Part shown: positions 21,101 through 33,465 of the stretch, in pieces | Layout: every line of letters begins with the position of its first letter | Position numbering within the stretch: position 1 is the first letter of the stretch | Assembly: GCA_965649825.1 (NCBI GenBank) | Contig: OZ287694.1 | Coordinates: 1,426,001 to 1,490,000, forward strand | Reading direction: 5' to 3' | DNA length: 64,000 bases | DNA from: Penicillus capitatus | Lineage: Eukaryota > Chlorophyta | Position numbers and translations under genes: made by a program | Notes under the pieces: generated by a model | What the model saw: only the letters and a program-made list of their open reading frames with translations | What the model was told of the DNA's origin: nothing | Databases searched by the model: none

Positions 21101-24037
21101 CATGTTCTTCGTTTCCAGTCTCGAGAACGAAGAAGAACAGCAGACCTCAGTGCCGCAAGGCACATCACTCTACAACTGAGCAGTCGGTGTCCGTGCGCTC
21201 CGTGCAACTTGTCGTGCCTGGGAAGCCAAGAACGGACTTTCCTCTCCCGGCACGGCTAAAGAAAGAAACATGAACAGCAAAGAGCACACTGCCAATGAGA
21301 ACAAGATCCCAGAAGGCATAAAGTGGGGGCATGATGCCAAGATCTGAGTGGCGTTTGCGTGGTACATACAGATTAGCGACTCTGTAAGAGTGGATTGCTT
21401 GAATAAGAAGGGCAGCGCCTGATGGTCATACTGCACCCGCCTTAAGAATACAGCTTAGTGTAGACATGTAAAGGGCGGCGATCGAGAGTTGGAGACGAGA
21501 AACTTTAGTTGACCACCTCATGGCTGCCGTTATTTCCAGCGCCCCGTTGAACGAAGTGGCTCTGTGCACGGATTGATACCTTTAGTTATTTCCAGTCAGG
21601 CGTCGCCCCGGGTGAAGTATACCGCCAGCCGTCCATCGGAGGTGGATGGCAACCCAGCCAACAGCCTATTCGAACAACCGTGCTTGTCAGTTCCTATGAG
21701 AGAGCGATCCGAGTTACCTGGGGGGTTGCGAAAGCTTGCAGGGCCCGCTTCTGTCACCTTCCACGACAGGGACACCGACCCGTGCGATGCCACACCCCAC
21801 ACCCTCACTGCATTTTCCCCCTGCAGCGCCAGCTAAGGAGTCGTGTCGGCGCGCACGCGAATAAAAAAGTACACACAAGGAAGAAACAGAAAAGAACGAC
21901 AGCACAGAAAAGCAAACAGGAAAGAAACCCTCAGCTGACCGAAAAGGTAGAAGGAAGGCAAAAGACAGAAAGCAGGGGGCCGGTCTCAAGCCCAGATGGT
22001 ACACAAGCAAGCAAAAGACACATTCACAGAACTACAGACAATAGAATGGACTAGAATTGAAACACCATGAACGACGAACAAACGAAGAGGGGCAAAATGA
22101 CCAAAAACCACAGGTTGAAATGAAACAGAACATGAAACACACAATCAAGAAAGGGGCTATGCTGAACACAGTGAATGAAGGAAACAGAAAGAGCAGGACC
22201 TAATCAAAGTGCTAAAAACTATCACCTAACTCGAAAGAATCTAAAAAATCCACCCAGGACGGAAAGAAAAGACCCTAAACAAACAGAGACCCTTATAGAA
22301 AAGATGAAAATGCGGGTCCTGGGTGGTGTCTCCTTCGCCGGCCGCCTTCAGAGTACTGGAGACAGATCCGATGCAGAGCGGCTTGGATCGGGCCCAGCGC
22401 TTCCGAATGACGCCACGTCCACGCAAACTCCGCTTGGCCCACCGCAGAGCTGCGTCAGCCAGGTGCCGCCACCAGTGACGGCTGCATCTGCGACGAACAC
22501 AAGCACATGTTCAGCAAGACGGCAGGGCAGCGGATGAAATTCGCTTACGAGGATTTCCCGGGGACGCCGCTGACCGGATTGTGCCTCACGAGCCATTCTT
22601 GAAAGTGCTTGGCGATACGGCCGGCGATGGAAAGAACGTAGACGGTTTTGTGGCCGAAGAGGCGTGTTCTGTTCACGCTGCTCCAGACGGATAGCGCAAC
22701 GGCAAGCGCAGGTCGCGGACCGTAGTGTCACGGGCCCCAGTTCTGGCCGACCCCTCTGTCAGGGTATCGGACTTCGGCAATGCGAACGCGGCCCACCGTT
22801 AAAGCGCAACGGACTTCCATCGCTGCGTTCGCTGTTTTCGGAGGGTTCAGGTTGCTTCGTCGACCTAAGGACAGTTCCCGGAGACAGATAACCTCAGAAG
22901 CTGTGCGTGCGTCGGTGCACGAAGGTTGACGTTCCGAGATGAACACCTTCCGTCGCATGGCTATCTCGTTCGGAGAGTAAGCACCGCGACGAAGCTCTTT
23001 GCGTTTGGCGAAGTCGACGGACGGACGGACAGAAAGGACAAATGCTGAAATGCGCGTTGTGCGGTGCGACGTCGGTTATGTTGTACGACGGTTAATCCTG
23101 TGTTTTGATCAGATCATCTTGACGATGGGGGTATATCGCATACATAGTAAGGAACGTCCAGGGCATACACTGCCGACCGGTCCTTGCATGTTCAGCACTT
23201 TGCAAAATCTGCAGATGATAGCTTTTCGATTGCGTCAAGGCACCGCAGCATTGAGAATCCCTGCAGCTCGAACACATGAACAAGCAGTCGATGCTGTCTG
23301 TCAAAGATACACTGACTAAGAATGAGTCAGCCATTCAATGGAAGGCTGTCCGTTGATTTCATTCGAAGATTGGTTATGACATCACATGAGACAGTGCAGG
23401 AGTCAATCTGCCATTTGAGGATGCAGTCTCCACTCAAACCCAGAGTTTTTTCGAGAGATGTTCTCACGTCTAATGGAGTATGCAAGAGCGGTGGATCATC
23501 AGTTATCTGTGAATCCTAGAGTACAAAGTGACTACCCCAGTCTTCTGTATCTTGTCGTGACAGCAGAGGATAGGTACAGCACCAATGTATCCTCCTTCGA
23601 TGCACCCGTCAGTTACTCCTCCCAACAGTAGAAGGACGTAAGGTATGGCATGAACCTCAAATCGTTGATGTTGGATTCAGTAGACATTAATGAGAAGCAA
23701 TCTTTGGGGATGGAGTCGAGGAGATGTGCAATCCAGAAAGCCAATCTTAAGTGTCCCAATGCTTACAGCTCTGTCCCGTTCCCGACGAGTAACAGGGGAC
23801 TTGTAAACATTGGATTGAGAAACAGAGATTTCTATCTTTGATCAAACTCATTGGCAGCAGACATGTACGTCACCCGCACAATTAATGTCCCAGATACGAT
23901 TAGCGGTCTGTCAACAAAATACAATACTAACATGCCCAGAGCAAGTGGTCATCGATCTTTGCTCTATCCAGCTAAAATGAGATCTTTTGAGGAACTGTTT
24001 GCTTAAACCGGTGCGTTTGATTGTGTCACATAATTGC
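18135..24037. other. Long spacer without a recognised gene (unit A)
   Basis: Colinear with 40340-46949. Contains a purine-rich, T-poor stretch at about 21850-22320 and, near 20675-21180, a disrupted version of the possible two-exon frame described at 43582-44240. Short open frames here (for example 19505-19756) match nothing I know. Confidence 0.5.
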
Positions 24038-26544
24038 TCAACTGGAAGATGGACCGATCGCATCCAGTTTTTGGAGAATTTGGTGCATGGCAGTTTCCAT
24101 TCTGTCCGTTCTCTCCTCCATGTGACGCCTCCAAGCTTCCTCCTGCAGTTTGTTTTCTGTTGTCTCCTTGTCAATCTTCGAGCAATGTGCTGCAAGTTCA
24201 TCGATCTTCTTGTCTGTGAGTGTGTGTTGCTCCTTCAACCTTCTCTCAACCTTCTGACCTTCAGACTTGATGGTTCTTTCCATCGCCACCAGTTTGCCCT
24301 GCCATTCATCGTCATGCGATTTTAGTTCAATGACTTCAGGAACCAGGAAATGGAAATAACCTCCCTCCAATCCGTCTGCGGCAACTTCACGGGTCATCCT
24401 TATACGTTTCGATGATCGAAGCCATCGACGACAACTCCACGAAAAGAACTTGAAAATTGGAGTAAGAAGGTCGCTGCAGCGCACCACACATTAACAGTCA
24501 GATTCAGATTGTTCTTTAATGACCTACGATGGCCAACAATCAGAATGACGGATAAACTGAAGCCTGGCAATCAATCGGAGTCGGAGTTTTCGAAGTTCTG
24601 CTTTTTCCTTTGATCGAACTCTGTCAAAGATATCTTGCACAATGGCGATCAGAACACTGATCAGTACGATCGGCAAAACGAAGATGAATGAAGCAAACAG
24701 CACAGTGGCCCAGATCGCAAGAAAGCTGTTTGAAAATCGAAACATCTACACAACCATATCAGATCAGCCATCAAAGACACAGCTGGAGAAATTAGCAAAG
24801 ACGTACTTCGACATCGAAGTTCCCAATGCAGGCGTAGAGGAGGGTCTCAACTGCATGCCAAAGAGAACTGAAGTTGTCTTCGTCATTTGCTTTGAGCCCG
24901 TGTGTAAAGAGCACCACAAATGCTGATGAATATCCGACGATCAAAAGAATCATTAACAGCAGAAAACGCCAGGAGTCCAAAACGGCTGAAGTCGCCACCG
25001 AGACAAACGTACCGATTCGTTCAAACGGATGCCACGAGAGAAACATCTAGAGTGCACGAACAAACTCAGTGGGAGGCAGAAACGATTTGGCAAACACCTC
25101 CACCCATTGAACGATGAAGATAAGAGACATTAGAAAGGCGCCGTATTGGTAGGAACTATTGTTGGTGCTAATGTATTGAATTATGTTAAATAGCCCCACT
25201 TCTATCAAGCAGATGTTCAACCTACAGACATCCATCTCAGAAATGGATTAAAGAAACAAATAGGTAAGTGATTGCTGACCTTCGATAAGACTTGAGATAA
25301 GCAGTTGCGTATACTCGTAGAATGAAGTAAGGTACGGTCAGGATAAACACACTTGTAGGAAGTAATTCTCCCATCTCATTTGACGATACAATCATGAAGA
25401 TGATGGTAAGGGCCAAAGTGGCCAAACTATCCGCAATGATTATAGTTTGATAATCAAAGCGATAAACTCGAAACCAGTGATCAATAAAGTTCAGCAACGT
25501 CTCAGACTCGAAAACTTCGACGGATAGGTTCGAATTGTGAAGGTATTCACAGAGATGTTGAGCACCCTCGATAATGTTACGTCGGCGCCGTAAAAACGAT
25601 TGCCAGGCATTTGGTTTCCGAGGTATCGAACGACTGATACAAAAGACCTTTGCAGTGACCGTGATCTGTGGATCTGTAGTGCTGCCAATAGAGTGACCCT
25701 CTTCTTCCCAGTGCTCGATCCATAAACCCTTTCCCTGCTCGCCATCCATCGCTTCCCAGTTGTCCGGTATCGTCCTCGTGATCATAGTTTTTGCGAACTT
25801 ACTGTTGTTGTCAAAAAGAACCTTCGGCATTCGAAAGCTGGCATACTCGATGGTGAACTTATCATTCCTGAGCAGATCTGCCAACACATCGGGACGCTTT
25901 TCGCCAATGACGGGCAGGTGTTTCGCCAGGAGGTCGCTCGTTTCTTCGACACAAGCGTATTTTTCTGTGAGCTTGTCCAGAACGAATCTGACACTCTCGT
26001 ATGTATCGCTCTCGATTGCCCAGAGCAGCAGATCTTCTCCCTCTGTTCGAAATGTCACGGCGATCCCTTCGTTCTTTGCGTAGTCGAGCAGCATCTCTGC
26101 ACAGTCGTATTGACCTTTTCTGATGGCATCCCAATAAATAGGACATCCGTCTTCGACTATGGCATCAAGGACATCGATTCCGTGCTCGGAGATGATCCTG
26201 TCCGTCAAACAGAACGAGCCGTGAAGGGTAGGTCGAAACGCGCAATGCTGCGCACCGGTCTACGTCTTCCGGCTTCCATGCCGACGGCGGTTCGATAACG
26301 AGACGCAGTTCGTTCGATGAACCGCTGCCTTCTCCTAAAGCAACGCATCGTCGCACATCCTTCAGTCGAAAGACGAAGAAGTTATGAATGGCTTCAACAA
26401 ACCTGAGGTCGGAGATTGCGTTGCCTGCGGCGGCTCCATCACCCAATTCCCTTCGGGCATCTGCCGCCGCAATAAAGGCAGTCTCGGTTCGTCATTCCCT
26501 TCGCTTGAAGCGATTTCAGCTGCCGCCGAAAATGTTGAACCCAT
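24038..26544 (-). CDS. TRP-like ankyrin/6-TM cation channel, type III, copy A
   Basis: Seven exons on the minus strand (26544-26403, 26334-26256, 26197-25280, 25221-25098, 25046-24807, 24745-24528, 24473-24038) splice in frame to 718 aa. N-terminal VIEPPSAW aligns with FLEPPSEW of type I. Ankyrin-like block GCPIYWDAIRKGQYDCAEML; TM helices; linker MFLSWHPFERIG; S5; pore ending CIGNFDVE; S6 with PIVLISVLIAIVQDIFDRVR; coiled-coil tail. Intron positions and phases match type II exactly, but the gene is inverted relative to its neighbours. It is 831 bp from the serpin, transcribed in the same direction. Confidence 0.8.
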
Positions 26545-27374
26545 CTGGGAGCAGTCGCAAAAAGGAAGGGCGAATGGTGCTTAAAAAGGCGGAAACTGTG
26601 TCAGCGCGCACAGGATCACTGTTATTTGGAACCTGTCGCGCAGTCCTTCACGCGGCCGCATCATTGCCATTTGATGCAGCATCAACGCTACGTCTAAACC
26701 TATCTCAAGCTGAATCGAGCAGAGGCAAAGATAAGACCTGCAACGAACTCTGTGCGACGTGTCATCCGACTTGGGTCGCTCATGGAGTCGATAGACTGCC
26801 TTGCAGCTCATGATTCAGCAGACACAGATGAAGAATTCCAAGCTCCTCACATGCGTCGAAAAAAAGACAAATTACTGAGCTCAGCAATGACGGCCTCGCA
26901 CATCCGCGTCTTCCAGGAGCTCGGTGTCCACCCAAGGAACGAATTACGTTCTGACGCAGAGCTGTGTTTGCTGGCATGGCCACATCCAATGGGCACAGTG
27001 GAATCTGCCGAGAAACACTCCAGCAAGAGAAGTCGAAAGTTTGGCATCTTGGGTTCAGATCAGCAAACGATTGCTTCTCCTTTTGAAATCGTCACATCGA
27101 TCCTGCGAACATGAATGGACTTTCTCTCATCGTCGTGGTCAATACAGTCTAGTTACTGTAATGCACACAGAGGATCTGACAATTTTTGAACTTGAATGTG
27201 TGAGAAGCGCGCTTTTTGGCTGCCATATCATCTGATCTGGTCGCGACAGCGGGAGTAGAACGCGTGACGTGACTAATCTCGCTGGTTTCACATAATGGCG
27301 TCGAAGTTACATAAGCGTCTCCCAGAGAATGTTCTTCAACAGTTGCAGCTTAGCTTATTGCATTCCCATCCTTA
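26545..27374. other. Spacer between serpin and type III channel (unit A)
   Basis: Promoter side of the type III gene and 3' side of the serpin. An open frame at 26752-27114 is not conserved in the duplicate (a 2-bp change near 49810 breaks it), so it is probably not coding. Confidence 0.6.
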
Positions 27375-28573
27375 TCAGATCTTTGTCTGAGTTCCTTGGA
27401 AGAGAACGGTCCCGTCTGCTTCGTCCACAATGAAATAGAGGTAAGGACGGTCGACGATGATGTTGAACGGAGGAGGACCTATGACTGCGGATGTGGCTAC
27501 AGCAATGATTGCCGTCGCCGCTGCTGCTTCCGTCCCCTACAAACAACCGCACTCATCACTGAGATCGCCAAAGAATCACAACCTCTTCATCCACAATGAT
27601 CTTGGCCTTGTGAATGACGTCGGAGATCGCCAACGACTCGTCCCTTGTGATTCCAGAGAAATCCGCCGCAGACGAGAAGGCTGTCGACAGGCCGAGCTTC
27701 ATTAGCATGTCGTTCAGAGGCTCCAGCGTCTGCTCCATTTCCCACTTGGGCATCTTGAGCAGATCGACTTTCCGCTCGACGAACCCGCTGCCAAACAGTG
27801 AGCCGACTTGCTTCCCGAGACCCCGTTCCGCTGTCTTCCATCCGTCGAGCTTGTTCGGCAGCAGGACGTACATCGTGAATGCATCGCCCTCGTACGGCAA
27901 GGCAAACAGAACGGCGTCCAGAGCATCCACATCCTTGACGCGAAATCTCTTATCTCTCAGCGACATGAAGGGCACCGTCTGGTCGCCGCCGATTGCATGG
28001 AAGGTGTCGTCTATTGTCCCGTCTACGGGGAAGCGCGTCTTCCAGCTTCCCTTGAAGTAGAGGGCGTTGACGGCGACGAGGACAGTGTCGGGCGAGAGGA
28101 CGCCTGTTGCAATGAGATCCGGAATCAGCCCTGCCGTTCTCTGACTGACCCATGCGTTGATTCGGACGCGGACGTCTTCGAATGCTCGAAGGAAATCCAC
28201 CGATTCGACGTTCGCCGACCCGATGCTCGACACGTAGGCGTCCTCGAGGGTCACAGACTGTTCGACGTAGATGCGGTTCGCCATCTTCGCCACGGAGTCG
28301 CCAGAGTACTTCGTCAGTTTGGACGTGAGGTCGCCTCTGACGCGTTCATCCTGGACACAAGTATTCGAGGCGCGTCGAACGTCGGGGAGAGCTTACATCG
28401 AAATCGAAGAGCTTCTCGAGTTCGGTCTTGGTTTTGCCTCGAGCACCGTTGTAGACGAGGAGGAAACATACGGCTATGGACAGTGGAGAGAAGATGAGGT
28501 TATCGTCTATGTGTTGCGGTCGCCATTCGGACAGGAGTTTCTGCCCGAAAGCATTCACCGAGTTCGTCGTCAT
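27375..28573 (-). CDS. Inhibitory-type serpin, copy A
   Basis: Three exons (28573-28397, 28350-27583, 27536-27375) splice in frame to 368 aa, the usual serpin length; both introns are phase 0. Seen: NLIFSPLSIAVCFLLVYNGA near the start, MANRIYVEQS, VNALYFKGSWKTRF, VPFM, the VDEEGTEAAAATA hinge and a C-terminal PFNIIVDRPYLYFI with LFQG. The hinge (P15 Gly316, P14 Thr317, P12-P9 all Ala) is that of an inhibitor able to insert its loop. Counting from the hinge puts P1-P1' at Thr330-Ser331. There is no signal peptide, so it is probably intracellular. The last intron falls exactly before P15, so exon 3 encodes the whole reactive loop. Confidence 0.92.
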
Positions 28574-30280
28574 GGTGCGAACGATTTTCGGCGGAAATCT
28601 TCCAGAATATATTCTTTCTGAACGAACTTGGGAGAAATACCGTCGCGGAGCAAATAAACGAGGATGGTCTATGAGGATGGATATTGGCCGTAACAGCTGT
28701 TTTTATAGGCCGATTCTGAGGTGACCCCGGAAGCTAACAATCCTCGCTTACGGTGCGACAGCGCAGCTGCCAGCTGTCCACTTCTACATTGACAAACGCA
28801 GAGCAAAGCCATCGCTCCTGCTCAGTGTCTTCTAGAACCTCCCAGGTATCTCACATAAGTGTGACACGTGTACAGTAGATAGAGCTTAGAGACCTGCAGG
28901 ACTGACTGCTTACTGTAAGAGAGGACAGCTGTCACTATCGAATTTGACGACTCTGTTGTGATCCCTGGTAGTAACGGCATGTCTTTAGCTATCGATAAAT
29001 GACGGTGTCGCGCAGCTAAGAGACGCTATTGCTGCTGACGGGTTGATGAGTTTGATGCTGTAATGAGCATCCAGACTGCATGCGGATACATGACGGCGTC
29101 GTGCCATTCTGTCGAGCTGGTCACCTTATTATTCGTTGCTGTCATCGCCTTTTGCCAAGTCGGAACGGAAATGGCGAGATCGCAGAGAACGACCGAAGGG
29201 GCTTCGGTAGGCAAGTACATTTTGTCTGTAACCTGATTCTATTGCCTACAAGTGTTCGTCCCATGACGACGTGATTAATCACAAAGTCAACAGGCCACCG
29301 CCTCTGTGATCTACTATGGAGACACTAGGCTTGCGGTTTTTTAATGCCGCGGGCCTCACTTTTTGCGACGGTACCGGAGTCTGCAAGAGTACCTTGGAAA
29401 GGATCTCTTTCCTGTCATGAGAACGTCGAATGGTCCCCATTGCGGTGAAATTGGAAGAAACTGCAAATCTACGAGACTCCATTGTTCCTTGTTGCCGCAT
29501 TGGTGTTTGCATGCCGTCGACAGGCCTCTGCTAAGACGAGCTCGTTTTCAATCTTTCTACAATTGGCTTGCGCAAATACGCACGAAGCTCTCGTCTCTGG
29601 AGACAGCCAATCATTCGCTGGCTCTACCGATGGCGACAAATGGTGATGATTACGACAATACTCGTGTCCATGCGCCAACGACTGTCGGCATTTAATGATA
29701 CTAACTCTTACGTGCCTCTGGAGAGCAATGAACATGTGATGCAAGGAACTCTGTCATTTAAACAGCTTCCCCCATCTATATCGAATCTCTGCCATGGCAA
29801 ATCCAAGGTTTCCTGAATAGCAGTGTGCGTTCGCACAGTGACTACTGTAGAATCCTCACAAAGGATGATGTGTATCCGAGGAGATGTCGATGGCAATACC
29901 GAACGTGAGAGCAACTCAAACTGCTCTTCGTGGCACCGATCGATGATAGCCTTCGTGGCATCGCTGTCGGGGAAAATTCTTTGCTCTGTGTCCACTTACA
30001 ATAACCGCATCTGACTGTCTGGTGTCACGAGAACAAGAGAATCAACGATCGAATACAGAAGAATTCAGCTTCGAAAAGTGACAAGAAAAGACGACATCGA
30101 ATCGTCGTCGTTTAATGGAGTTCGCCCAAAAGTAAAGTCGATATTGCTGAATGTACATCAGATAATGACGAATAAATAAAACGCCACGCTGTCAGCCGTC
30201 GTCATCGACGAAACGCGTTCGTGTTTCTCCGTGCTCGACAATACTATTCTCTCCGTTAACGCCTCAGACGGAAAAGCAGA
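28574..30280. other. Divergent spacer between serpin and type I channel (unit A)
   Basis: Upstream of both the serpin (minus) and the channel (plus). No recognised gene; a 95-codon minus-strand frame at 29708-29995 has no recognisable motif. A core-promoter-like motif is at 30163-30177. Confidence 0.5.
30163..30177 (+). promoter_or_regulatory. Conserved AT-rich core-promoter-like motif
   Basis: taatgacgaataaat, 104 bp before the ATG at 30281; matches the motif upstream of the other type I genes. Confidence 0.35.
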
Positions 30281-32856
30281 ATGTCCTCATCGCGTCAAGA
30301 GACCGAGGAAATGGAAGAAAGCTTGTTGCCAACCGAACACGAAGGTTCTTTCGAGGCTTCTACGTCGCGGCAGCAAGTCGATTCACAACGTCAAATGTCG
30401 ACATCATCGACAAGAACCGACGAAGACGAGCATCAAGAAGAGGAGACTTTGAATGGTGAGCATGCAACCCGCCAAATTCTTCGACTGCCGGTCAAGAAGG
30501 TGACGGTTGCGTGCTGCCACAGATGACGGCGGCGCCGTCTCCAGCGAAACGGGAAGATGGTTTCTTGAGCCTCCGTCGGAGTGGACACTGGAGAGCACCA
30601 AGCGGTAAACATCGTTTCTGTTGCTGCTGCATGGTTGTGGAACCTCTTGCAAACTGGACAGACTCATAACTGAACATGGGACTCGAATCGTCCATGCTGT
30701 TGATGTAAAAGGATCGCCGATTTTCTGGAATGCTGTGGAACGAAATCAGTTTGAGTGTGCAAACATGCTCATGGATTATGCAAAGAGCAATGGGGTAGCC
30801 GTGACGTTTAAATGCGAAGATGGCAATCTGCTGTCAAAGGCTGTCAAAAGCAGTTCTGAACCCCACGTCGAGTTCATTCTGGACAAACTGACAAGGAAGT
30901 ATGCGACTGTGTCAGAGACAATCGAACTGCTGGAATCGCATCTTCTAAACCTCACCGACAACTTTCCAAAGCTCGCACTCCGTTTCCTAAAAGAGGGCGA
31001 CTTCGCAGTGGAGTACGCCAGGCTCGAAGTGCCAAGGGCTCTGTTCGGCAGAGACGGACATACTCCAGTTGTGATGTATGTTCATGAGGAACAGAATCCT
31101 GTAAGCTGGATTCCTATGGACAGTGGAGCAGCAAAGGAGCTCTGGAAGCAGGGGAGTGATTACACCGATCAATTGTCGGACACCACGAGTCAGCAGATCA
31201 AAGTGGTCGCAAAGTTCTCATGCATTAGTCACGGGAGTTTCTTTGCCGTCTACGGAAGGAAGTATGTCTATAATGAGTATTAGTGTTCGACTAGATTGGG
31301 TGTTCTGGCGCAGCTTGCAAGAATCTGGTTTGGTGCGTTTTCATGTTCTTGGCGTGACAGACGTTGCAGACCTTTTCAAATCGACGACATCCAGAATCTA
31401 CGTCGACTGGGCATTCAGGTTTTGCCGCAACCCGTATACTCTGGGCGTCGTGCTGGATGTCGTGGTTGCCGCGACGTTCACAACCTTTGCTGTCATGTAC
31501 AAACACCAGCATGGCCATGCCATGTCAATCCACCGTGGAACTCCGATAGCACTCATAGCTGTGCCGTGCCTTGCGAATCTACTGGGAATCTTCTGCTCCT
31601 TCTCAGCACTGAGGTAAGACGCACCAATGATCTTCATGCTTCTTTTGCTTTGATGTTTGCATACAGGATCACTATGTTTATCATCGATCTTGTACTCCTC
31701 GTACACACATGCATCACTGTCTCTCACACCACGTTCTCTGCTTTTACGGCATCTGTCGGATGTATCCTCTGCTGGCTCGTGGTAAGATCCATTAATAAGT
31801 GTTTCCCGAAATTCTTGCGACAATGAGATGGTTGTCGTTTGATTTAGTTTTTTCGGACTCTTCGACCATATGGTCGATTTGGACCTTTCGTTTCGATGGT
31901 GGGCTACGCAGTGATTGACTCCCTACCGTTTGCGATGATGGGCTTACTGCTGATGCTTGGATACTCCGCAGCATTCGTAGTTCTTTTCGACGATGACCTT
32001 GCTCACGACAGCGACGACAACTTCGATACCCTTTTTCACGCCATACAATCGTTGTTTCACGCCGGCCTCGGGAACTTTGAAACAGACGTAAGTTCTGCTA
32101 AAGATGAACATTCTTGACATTATCCAGTGAAGTCATTCTGGTGCAGATGCTTCACCCTGCCAGTGGATTTCTCACAATCTGGAGAGCCCTGCTGTTTAAC
32201 TCCTTCATCTACACAGGACCGATTGTCCTCATGAGTCTGCTTGTTTCTATCTTAACTGATACCCATGACAGAGTTCGTTCCGAAGAGGAAGTCGAACAGT
32301 CGATGTACCGACTGCAAGCATTACTTGACTGCATTATGGCTCGTGCAGTTGTTAAGTGGTAGGACCATTCAGATTCGGTCGAAAAGCCGAATCGTGTTAC
32401 CAGATGTGGTTTCGTTTGTAGGTGTTTGAAGCCTACTTTCCGTCGCAGGCCCATTGTATGGACAAAGGACTTTGTGCGATGGTTGAAAGTTGACGGACCC
32501 AGAGGATTTCGCATGCCGGAGAAAAGTTATTTTCATCATCTGGTTCCCGAAGCCGCTGAAGAAGGATCTTCTGCTGGAGCGTGGCATGGTAAACTCGACG
32601 CACTCGACAGAACGATCAAGTCTGAAGCTGGAAAGAATAAGAAAGCTCTTGAAGGTTAGATCATTACCTAAAGCCAAAGGTCCGTCTACTGGCGAGATGT
32701 TGTTGTTCAGAGATCAATCAGAAAACGACAGACGTGTATGGTGCACTGTTCGAGAGAATGAGAAGCTTAGAAGAGAGTGTGGGTGAGATGAAGGCCCAGT
32801 CGAGTAACTTGAAAGAGAGCGTGGACGAGATGAAAACGTTGATCAGAAACCTGTGA
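30281..32856 (+). CDS. TRP-like ankyrin/6-TM cation channel, type I, unit A
   Basis: Nine exons (30281-30455, 30523-30604, 30662-31261, 31314-31613, 31667-31781, 31848-32087, 32147-32358, 32422-32654, 32711-32856) splice in frame to 700 aa. Same plan as the first two type I genes: Glu-rich N-terminus with LLPTEHE; FLEPPSEW; ankyrin-like GSPIFWNAVERNQFECANML; linker FFRTLRPYGRFGPF; S5; pore ending GLGNFETD; S6 with ILTDTHDRVRS; shorter coiled-coil tail. The eighth exon has a basic insert (PTFRRRP) not seen in the other type I genes. Exon borders were fixed by comparison of three type I genes. Confidence 0.83.
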
Positions 32857-33225
32857 GATTCGTAAAGATCTGAACCGAGCTCACTCTAAAACTTGCCTAG
32901 AGCCTGCACCATTCTGCTCATCTGAGCCTTCTTTCCCTCGTTTTGTTTTTCTTTCTCAAGCTGCTGCGCTTAAAGGAAAGTTACTTCTAATATGTCCAAT
33001 GAAATTTTCGTGTCAGGCATGCGACGCCCTGCTGGTTATGACATGGGAAGCACTTCCCGTTGGGATTTTGTTGTGGTCATGCATTTCATTGTTTCCTGTA
33101 TTCATCATTGTAGAGATGCAACAGATAAATCTCCATTGACATTACCTGGAAGTGAAACGAATGAACGGCACTGAATTCTTAATGGCAATCTGCAAGAGTG
33201 TTGTCTGAAGTGTGTCCACGTGATC
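32857..33225. other. 3' flank of type I channel up to the LTR element
   Basis: Homologous to the 3' flanks at 9455-9840 and 13434-13760. No gene. Confidence 0.6.
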
Positions 33226-33463
33226 TGTCATGATGATGAAGCGCCGAAGGATGATTATCTAAGAACTGCCTCATCATCATAAGAGGCAACGATGGCCAGT
33301 AGCTATTAATGGCCACGTCACATCAGAACCTACCCAGCACCTACCCAGCACCTACTTAGCACCTAGGAAACCCAACATTATAAAAAGGGGATTATTGTCA
33401 CATTGATCGTCTTTTGTAAGAAACCTTGTTGCGTCTTCCACCGCCACGTACCTGTCCATATCA
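33226..33463 (+). repeat. Left LTR, unit A
   Basis: Begins TGTCATGATG, ends CATATCA. It contains three 11-bp repeats of the acctacccagc type, one more than the right LTR, and a TATA-like ttataaaaagg near 33380. Confidence 0.92.
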
Positions 33464-33465
33464 AA

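Noticed and set aside
26752-27114. 120-codon plus-strand frame next to the serpin
   Set aside because: In the near-identical duplicate (49.7-50.07 kb) a 2-bp difference breaks the frame, which would not be tolerated in a coding gene; no motif seen.
29708-29995. 95-codon minus-strand frame
   Set aside because: Composition is protein-like, but there is no ATG at its start, no recognisable motif and no joining exon; left unassigned.
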